Shown: positions 59,023-64,000 of the stretch, piece by piece
How positions within the stretch are numbered: the stretch's first letter is position 1
How the letters are laid out: every line of letters begins with the position of its first letter
NCBI GenBank assembly: GCA_964523105.1
Contig: CAZFZN010000024.1
Coordinates: 1 to 64,000, forward strand
Direction: 5' to 3'
Source: V1-33 sp964523105
GTDB lineage: Bacteria > Verrucomicrobiota > Verrucomicrobiia > Verrucomicrobiales > V1-33
Length of the DNA: 64,000 nucleotides
Notes under the pieces: generated by a model
Told to the model about the DNA's origin: nothing
The model's input: only the letters and a program-made list of their open reading frames with translations
Databases searched by the model: none
Position numbers and translations under genes: made by a program

Positions 59023-60273
59023 ATGCTCCGTTCCCTGCTGCTCCTCGCCCTGACGCTGCTCTCCGCGCGCAGCGAAACCTTCGTTCCCCGGGGTTCCGCA
59101 GCGGAATGGAAATTCAGCACCGCCGCGGCGCCGGAGAACTGGAAGGCGGGCGATTTCGACGACTCCGCATGGACGCCGGGCAAGGCTCCGCTGGGATTCG
59201 GAGATGAGGGTCTCACGACGGAAATCAAAGTGCCGGAGCAGGCGGCGCAACGTCCGCTCACCGTGTGGTTCCGGCACAGCTTCACGGTGGCGGAAACGGG
59301 CGACAAGCCGCTCGTTCTGAAGCTGCGCGCGGACGACGGAGCCGCCATCTATTTGAACGGCGCGGAAGTCGCGCGGTTCAACCTGGCAAAGAACGCCGGT
59401 GCGGAGACGACTGCGGAACTGGCGCTGTCCGATTCCGAAGAGGGCCTCCTGCAAAGGTTCTCCGTCCAGTCCGCGGCGCTGCGCAAGGGCCGGAACGTGC
59501 TCGCCGTGGAGGTTCATCAGGCCTCGCGCCGCAGTTCCGACCTCTGGCTGGATCTCTCCCTGGAAACCGACACGCGGCAGCCGGAGGGCTCTGCGAAACT
59601 TACCGAAACCGCGCGCCAGTCCACGATGGCCTACTATCGTGATCACTATGTCCCCGCGGGCATGAAGATTGCCGACGGGTATGTGGACGGAGGGCGGCGC
59701 ATGGTGCTGGGGAAGGAAGGCGTGGTCCTCTCCACGCGGGAGATTCTCGTGGTGGACCGCAGCCGCGACCCCTCCCTGCGGAAGCATCTTGAAAAGGCGC
59801 AGTCCCCCGAACTGCAGAAGCTGCCCGCGGCGGACCGCGCCCGCGAACTGGCGCGGTACGTGGACCGCGCGCTCTCGCCCTCCGGCGACCGCGCGGCCGC
59901 GCTGAATGCCGTGGAGATGTTCACCATCGAGCATGCGAACCGCCCGGTGCTGTTTGGCGAGATGGAGCAGGCTTGTCAGGCGGGCGTGTGCCGGCATCGC
60001 GCTCTGCTCTTCAAGATGCTGTGTGACGAAGCCGGGCTGAAAACGGCTCTGGTGCGCGGCAATTACAACCGCGGCCTGACACGAGGCGGTCACGCATGGA
60101 ATGAACTGATCCTCGACGACGGCTCGATCGTTCTGGTGGATGTGATGAATCCGTCCATAGACTTCGCCTTTCTTCCCGAATCGTCCGCAGAGGCAAAGTA
60201 CTACCTGTCAGTGAAGAACGAACCCATCTATCCGCGCCACCGGACCGAAAGTGCGCCGGCGCCTGGCAAGTAG
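59023..60273 (+). CDS. secreted transglutaminase-like cysteine peptidase-fold protein
   Basis: This encodes 416 residues with a signal peptide (MLRSLLLLALTLLSARS). Residues about 20-185 form a galactose-binding-like beta-sandwich (WKAGDFDDSAWTPGKAPLGF, VWFRHSFTVAE, DDGAAIYLNGAEVARFN). The C-terminal domain (about 190-400) has a transglutaminase/papain-like triad: Cys323 in AGVCRHRALLFKMLCDEAGL, His357 in GGHAWNEL, and Asp373 in VLVDVMNP. This resembles the EDR1-like peptidase domain. It could cleave or cross-link peptides in the periplasm. The next gene, LysR, starts 10 bp after its stop, so the two are co-transcribed and possibly functionally linked to the divergent redox operon. Confidence 0.85.
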   Translation: MLRSLLLLALTLLSARSETFVPRGSAAEWKFSTAAAPENWKAGDFDDSAWTPGKAPLGFGDEGLTTEIKVPEQAAQRPLTVWFRHSFTVAETGDKPLVLKLRADDGAAIYLNGAEVARFNLAKNAGAETTAELALSDSEEGLLQRFSVQSAALRKGRNVLAVEVHQASRRSSDLWLDLSLETDTRQPEGSAKLTETARQSTMAYYRDHYVPAGMKIADGYVDGGRRMVLGKEGVVLSTREILVVDRSRDPSLRKHLEKAQSPELQKLPAADRARELARYVDRALSPSGDRAAALNAVEMFTIEHANRPVLFGEMEQACQAGVCRHRALLFKMLCDEAGLKTALVRGNYNRGLTRGGHAWNELILDDGSIVLVDVMNPSIDFAFLPESSAEAKYYLSVKNEPIYPRHRTESAPAPGK

Positions 60274-60283
60274 CAGCGGTCGC

Positions 60284-61189
60284 ATGGAACTCCGGCATCT
60301 CAGATACTTCATCGCTGTCGCGGAGGAGCAGAATGTGACCCGCGCGGCAGCGCGGCTTCATCTCTCACAGCCGCCGCTGAGCCGGCAGGTGCGGGATCTG
60401 GAGGAGGAGCTGGGCGTAGAGCTTTTCCAGCGGGCGGGGAAAAGCGTGAGGCTTACTGAAGCGGGCCGCTTTTTCCTGACAAGGGCGCGGGAGATCGTGT
60501 GCGATGCGGAAACGGCGGCACAGCAGCTGCGCGAACAGTTCGGGGACGCCGCGCGTACCATCCGGCTGGGATTCATCGCGCCCGTGCTCGACGACTTGGT
60601 GGTGCCGTCGGTGCGCGAATTCCGCCAGCGGCATCCGAAAACAAAGGTGAGCCTCTTCGATCTCCCGCCGCGCGCCCAGCTCGACCGCCTGCGTCAGCAC
60701 GAACTCGACGCCGCCATCCTCGGCAACCTCAGCCCGGACGATCGCGCCCAGTTCAAGGTGCAAACCCTCTGGCGCGGACGCATGACCCTGGTGCTGCCCG
60801 ACGGCCACCGCTTCGCCGCGCGCAAATCGCTGAAGCTGGCGCTGCTCGCGGACGAGGCGTGGGTCTCGCTTTCGGATACCTTCTTCCCCGGGCGCCGCGC
60901 CTTTCTCCAGGACATCTGCCGCCGCGCCGGGTTCGAGCCTGACATTCGCGCGGAACTGGATTCCCTGCCGTTGATGCTCGCCGCCGTGGCCGCCGGCGAA
61001 GGCGTCGCGCTCATGCCCGCGCACGCCGGGAAACTCCCGCACGCCGGCTGTGTCATCGTCCCCATCGCCGGCAGCGTGCCCATGACCGAGCTGCTCCTCA
61101 TCACCCCGCGCCAGAGTGCCGGACGGGAGGTGAGCACGTTTCTAAGTCTGATCGCCTCGCGCGCCGCGGTGATGCAGAGTGCGGTGTGA
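60284..61189 (+). CDS. LysR-family transcriptional regulator
   Basis: This encodes 301 residues. The ATG at 60284 gives the canonical MELRHLRYFIAVAEEQNVTR, then AAARLHLSQPPLSRQVRDLE, a winged helix-turn-helix. The effector-binding domain (about 90-295) has the two-lobed periplasmic-binding fold (RTIRLGFIAPVLDDLVVPSV, HELDAAILGNLSPDD, AVAAGEGVALMPAHAGKL). It most likely controls the divergent pirin-DoxX-YcaC-OYE operon and its own operon through the inverted repeat at 58962-58980; inducer unknown. It lies 10 bp after the transglutaminase-like gene. Confidence 0.93.
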   Translation: MELRHLRYFIAVAEEQNVTRAAARLHLSQPPLSRQVRDLEEELGVELFQRAGKSVRLTEAGRFFLTRAREIVCDAETAAQQLREQFGDAARTIRLGFIAPVLDDLVVPSVREFRQRHPKTKVSLFDLPPRAQLDRLRQHELDAAILGNLSPDDRAQFKVQTLWRGRMTLVLPDGHRFAARKSLKLALLADEAWVSLSDTFFPGRRAFLQDICRRAGFEPDIRAELDSLPLMLAAVAAGEGVALMPAHAGKLPHAGCVIVPIAGSVPMTELLLITPRQSAGREVSTFLSLIASRAAVMQSAV

Positions 61190-61240
61190 GAAAAGCCTGC
61201 ATCTGTATCCCCGGTGCTCATGATTGGCCCTCAAGCGCGA

Positions 61241-61987
61241 TCAGTCGGGCGTCTGCCGCTTGAAGAAGTATTTCCCGTCGCGCTGACCGACGAGGGGTGG
61301 GACTTTAGTGGCTTCGAAGTGGTCGTAGCCTTCCTTGAGATTCGTCCAGAAGGGGAACCATTCGCCGGCTTTTTCCTTTTCGAGGCGTTCAGCGGACATG
61401 CGGAAGGGGAAGATGTGGACCTGGAATTCGTCCTGTTTTCCGCGCAGGGCGGCTTCGACCGTCAGGTAGATGAGTTCGATCTGCGGATCGGTCATGGCGA
61501 AGCAGCCGATGGAGACGTCGCTGCCGTGGACCATGATGAAGTCGCCGGTGCGCTTGAGCGAGCGGTCGAAGGTGTTGGGATAGCCGATGTTGAAGGCGAG
61601 GTGGAATTTGCTCTTCGGGTTGAGCTGGGACTTTCCGACGTTGTAAAAGCCTTCGGGCGCGACGCCGTCGCCCTGTTTGAGTTTGGGACCGAGTCGCTGG
61701 CCGCCATAGGTGGCGATGGGGAAGTTCCGGAAGAGGCGGTAGCGGCCGCCGATGTCATCGCGCATCCAGAGTTCGAGTTCCTTGCTTTCTTTGAAGATGC
61801 GGATGAAGACGGGGGCGCCGGGCTTGAGTCCGGCTTTTTTGATTTCCTCCACCAGTCCGCTCCAAACGCGCTCCTTCACCTGGGCGAGGCGTGTGGTCTG
61901 CGGGGCGCCGCGCGCGCGGGCGACGCGGATGGCGAGAAAGAGGGACAGGATGAGCAGGCCGAGGAGGATGATTCCGAGGCGGCCCAT
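61241..61987 (-). CDS. YafK-like murein L,D-transpeptidase
   Basis: This encodes 248 residues from the ATG at 61987; an in-frame ATG at 62014 would add nine residues. A signal anchor (RLGIILLGLLILSLFLAIRV, about 3-22) is followed by a YkuD domain: VFIRIFKESKELELWM, YRLFRNFPIATYGGQRLGPK, GVAPEGFYNVGKSQLNPKSK, and the active site MVHGSDVSIGCFAM with His154 and Cys162. YafK-type enzymes form or cut L,D cross-links (YafK/DpaA releases Braun lipoprotein). It is distinct from the YkuD_2-type enzyme at 1249. It lies downstream of the amidohydrolase gene on the same strand, 114 bp away. Confidence 0.93.
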   Translation of the reverse strand: MGRLGIILLGLLILSLFLAIRVARARGAPQTTRLAQVKERVWSGLVEEIKKAGLKPGAPVFIRIFKESKELELWMRDDIGGRYRLFRNFPIATYGGQRLGPKLKQGDGVAPEGFYNVGKSQLNPKSKFHLAFNIGYPNTFDRSLKRTGDFIMVHGSDVSIGCFAMTDPQIELIYLTVEAALRGKQDEFQVHIFPFRMSAERLEKEKAGEWFPFWTNLKEGYDHFEATKVPPLVGQRDGKYFFKRQTPD

Positions 61988-62101
61988 GAGCGAATAGCCA
62001 AAACGACACAGCATGGCGCAGCGTGCGTCAGACCACGGGAATGACAAGGCCGCTGTGCCCGTTCCGCGGGAGAATGGTGCGGACGCGCGGCGGGGCGGTG
62101 C

Positions 62102-63094
62102 TCACGCGGCGATGCGAAGCAGTGGCCAAACCTGCGTGAAGACGCGCTCCGGAAATCCGGCGGCTTCCTTGAGCCGGTGGTCCCTCGCGAGCAGATTTTT
62201 GATGGCGCCGCAGCGTTTGGCTTCGGCGGGCGTGATGACTTTCCGCAGCCTGGCCCACGCGGGCTGGACGGGCACGGGAAAGTCGCTGCCGTGGAGCAGC
62301 CGGTCGTGCAGTTCCGGGTGCGCGAGCATGACTTTGAGGCCGGCGCTGCGGAAGGGGAGATTGAGCGCGCTGAGGTCGGCGTAAAGGTTGGGCCAGCGCG
62401 ACATCATTTCGAGCAGGGCGGGCAGGTAGTCAGGATCGCGCGCGCCGCTGCGGGTGGCGCAGTGAGCGGCGATGACGGTGACGCCGCATTCCAGCGCGCC
62501 TGTCAGGGTGCGCGGGTCGGCGAGTTTTTTGTCGTACTGCGGCACGGTATGTTCCCCGCCGGTGTGCGCGAGCAGCGGCAGGCGCGCGGCGGCCATTTTC
62601 TCCCAGAATGGGCGGTACTGAGGCAGCCGGGTGTCGATGTTGTGGCAGTTGGGCAGGCACTTCATCATCACGGCGCCGAGCGCGAGGCAGCGGTCGAGTT
62701 CGTCGAGCGCATCCGGTCGCGCCGGGTGAATGGAAACGGCGGGCAGCAGTTCCGGGTGCGCGCGGCACACGGCGAAAAGACAGTCGTTCGGCACGAAGAA
62801 TGAGCCGAAGTTCAGTTTGCGGCCGTGTTCGTCATAGACTTCCTCGTGCGCCAGCAGCACGGCATGTGTCAGGGCGCTTTCGCGCAGCCAGCGGACGAGG
62901 AGCGCGACGTAGGCTTCATCAAACTCCGGCGCGCGCCAAGAAACCGGCAGGCCGATTTGCCGCAGCATGAAACCGGCGAGCATGCGGTGCATCCAGCCGG
63001 GGCGGAGCCAGCAGCCGCTGCCGCGCAGGCCGTTGCCGACGAGGTGAACGTGCGTGTCCACCGGGCCGCGTTCGGATGGAGGGACGCGCGTCAC
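62102..63094 (-). CDS. amidohydrolase family (PF04909-type) protein
   Basis: This encodes 330 residues with a GTG start at 63094, chosen because the homologous part begins almost at once (VDTHVHLVG) and the upstream gene stops 11 bp before. Metal-site motifs are His-x-His in DTHVH, PLLAHTGGEH, TVIAAHCATRS and LLHGSDFPVP. Other recognisable parts are CRAHPELLPAVSIHPARPDA and ALGAVMMKCLPNCHNIDTRL, typical of the TIM-barrel decarboxylase/hydrolase branch. Substrate unknown. An ATG at about residue 35 would truncate the first metal motif, so GTG is preferred. It is co-transcribed with the lipoprotein gene upstream. Confidence 0.85.
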   Translation of the reverse strand: MTRVPPSERGPVDTHVHLVGNGLRGSGCWLRPGWMHRMLAGFMLRQIGLPVSWRAPEFDEAYVALLVRWLRESALTHAVLLAHEEVYDEHGRKLNFGSFFVPNDCLFAVCRAHPELLPAVSIHPARPDALDELDRCLALGAVMMKCLPNCHNIDTRLPQYRPFWEKMAAARLPLLAHTGGEHTVPQYDKKLADPRTLTGALECGVTVIAAHCATRSGARDPDYLPALLEMMSRWPNLYADLSALNLPFRSAGLKVMLAHPELHDRLLHGSDFPVPVQPAWARLRKVITPAEAKRCGAIKNLLARDHRLKEAAGFPERVFTQVWPLLRIAA

Positions 63095-63105
63095 CGCTGG
63101 CCGGG

Positions 63106-63813
63106 TCAGGGATTGGTCAGCGGCGCGGTGCCGCCTGGATAGGGCTCCGGTGCGCCCGGCGCGGCGCCGGGCATTTCCAGATCCAGCTCGGGCACGCGGT
63201 CGCCCGCTTTGGTCGCCGCCTGCTTGCGCATTTGCAGCTGCACGAAGCTCTCCAGTTCCGCGAGCAAAGCATCTTCGTCGCGGCTTTCCTTGATGGCGGC
63301 GGCCATGGCCATGCCGTCGTCGAGCCGCGCGCCTTTTTCCGTCCAGCCCCGCGCACCCTGGAGGATGCCCTGATCGAAATCGCGCTCCAGTTTCTTGCCC
63401 CCGGAAGGCCATCGGCTTTGCAGCATGCCGTTCTGCGCTCCGTTCACGAATTCCCCGGTCATGCGCAGCCGCCGCACCGCGGGACCGTCAGCCGTCACGT
63501 AATACAGCTGCACTGGTCCATGCCGCTGATCGAGTTTGTAATTCACCACCGCGAGTTTCTCGCCGTAGCTGTCGTAATAGACCCAGGTGCCGGTCATGCG
63601 CCCGCTGTCCACGCGGCCGTCCACGCGAACGCGCTTCTGGGTGTCGCGGATCAGGAAGCGCTCGGAGTTCCCGGTTTCCACGGGCAGCGGCATGGCGTCG
63701 GTGAGGGTGGGAACATCGGACTCCACCTCCACGCTGTCCGGATTGGAGGAATGGCAGGAGGCGAGCGCACAAAGGCACGCGGCGGCAAGGGTGAGTCGGG
63801 TCGGCAGGCTCAT
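63106..63813 (-). CDS. lipoprotein with MORN-like repeats
   Basis: This encodes 235 residues. The start at 63813 opens a lipoprotein signal (MSLPTRLTLAAACLCALASC, lipobox LASC with Cys20). The middle (about 55-160) has repeated strands of the MORN/YwqK type: GRMTGTWVYYDSYGEKLAVV, RHGPVQLYYV, GEFVNGAQNGMLQSRW, and GILQGARGWTEKG. The C-terminal part is helical, then Pro-rich. MORN-like proteins often bind membranes or act as scaffolds; no enzymatic function is indicated. It ends 11 bp before the amidohydrolase start. It is divergent from rpmH. Confidence 0.82.
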   Translation of the reverse strand: MSLPTRLTLAAACLCALASCHSSNPDSVEVESDVPTLTDAMPLPVETGNSERFLIRDTQKRVRVDGRVDSGRMTGTWVYYDSYGEKLAVVNYKLDQRHGPVQLYYVTADGPAVRRLRMTGEFVNGAQNGMLQSRWPSGGKKLERDFDQGILQGARGWTEKGARLDDGMAMAAAIKESRDEDALLAELESFVQLQMRKQAATKAGDRVPELDLEMPGAAPGAPEPYPGGTAPLTNP

Positions 63814-63864
63814 GGTGCGCGAGGATAGCGGGAGACCCGGGAAATGCCACCACGGATGTCCCCG

Positions 63865-63892
63865 TTGACAAGCCCCGGGGGGAACGTAGCAT
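63865..63892 (+). promoter_or_regulatory. sigma70-type promoter for rpmH
   Basis: TTGACA (63865-63870), a 16-bp spacer and TAGCAT (63887-63892) are a consensus -35 and 4/6 -10 box, about 80 bp before the rpmH start codon. It faces away from the lipoprotein gene at 63813. A strong promoter is expected for a ribosomal protein operon. Confidence 0.6.
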
Positions 63893-63973
63893 CGCCGCCC
63901 CTTTCCCGGACCGGCCCTTGATTCGCTGTGATGACGCCGCCGGTCCCTCAACCCGCTCCACCGCTCCATTTCT

Positions 63974-64000
63974 ATGTCCAAACGCACTTACCAGCCCTCG
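63974..64000 (+). CDS. rpmH: ribosomal protein L34, first nine codons
   Basis: The window ends inside a gene starting ATG at 63974 and reading MSKRTYQPS. This matches the invariant N-terminus of L34 (M-x-KRTyQPS). L34 is a 44-50-residue protein of the large ribosomal subunit, usually followed by rnpA and yidC. The promoter at 63865 precedes it. Only the start is visible, but the motif is distinctive. Confidence 0.85.

Overview
The window is about 66% G+C except for a few A+T-richer patches. It has no rRNA, tRNA or CRISPR array that I could recognise. The gene content points to a Verrucomicrobiota (PVC group) chromosome: a DUF1549/DUF1553 protein paired with a DUF1501 protein, a giant CotH/lamin-tail/discoidin protein, a sulfatase, a Reg_prop sensor kinase, many secreted proteins of unknown function, and abundant palindromic intergenic repeats. 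The phylum is an inference from gene content; no marker gene is complete here.

Layout. 1-3052: A+T-rich accessory island with a lipoprotein, a YkuD_2-type L,D-transpeptidase without signal peptide, a secreted CHAP-like cysteine hydrolase, and fragments of a duplicated gene end. 3080-7896: an orphan receiver, then a FixJ-like regulator and its propeller-type histidine kinase. 8113-13694: four secreted proteins, mostly unrecognised. 13820-18864: membrane glycerophosphodiesterase, then a GH65 phosphorylase with a beta-phosphoglucomutase-like HAD enzyme. 19028-27712 (minus strand): an ECF sigma factor in a four-gene overlapping or tightly spaced cluster with membrane proteins carrying LTxxQ-like motifs, followed by the DUF1549/1553-DUF1501 pair and a PHP-like metallohydrolase. 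27833-35588: a permease pair with a striking His/Cys-rich tail (probable metal handling), a small membrane protein and the 1762-residue CotH protein. 35895-38542: two tandem alpha-repeat paralogues. 38928-49451: sucC, sulfatase, YWTD propeller, His-rich outer-membrane barrel, EEP-family phosphatase, RhlE-type helicase, a glycosyltransferase and aroB. 49705-52094: a lower-G+C patch with an unknown membrane protein and an SPFH/ribbon-helix-helix gene pair behind a promoter that carries a repeated operator. 52284-55896: peroxiredoxin, FMN reductase and a CE1-GH10 esterase/xylanase. 55918-61189: a redox operon (pirin, DoxX, YcaC-like, Old Yellow Enzyme) divergent from a transglutaminase-LysR pair. 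61241-64000: YafK-like L,D-transpeptidase, amidohydrolase, lipoprotein, and the first nine codons of rpmH.

The lifestyle suggested is a Gram-negative heterotroph that degrades polysaccharides (xylan, sulfated glycans, alpha-glucosides). The most unusual signals are: the three-fold ATATCAC-type repeat with an exact 11-bp period in the SPFH/Arc-like promoter; the roughly five-fold hand-counted excess of the heptamer CCTGACA; the repeat-flanked island at the left end; several families of intergenic hairpin repeats; and the His/Cys-rich tail on the DUF1980-type permease partner. All counts and alignments were made by eye.
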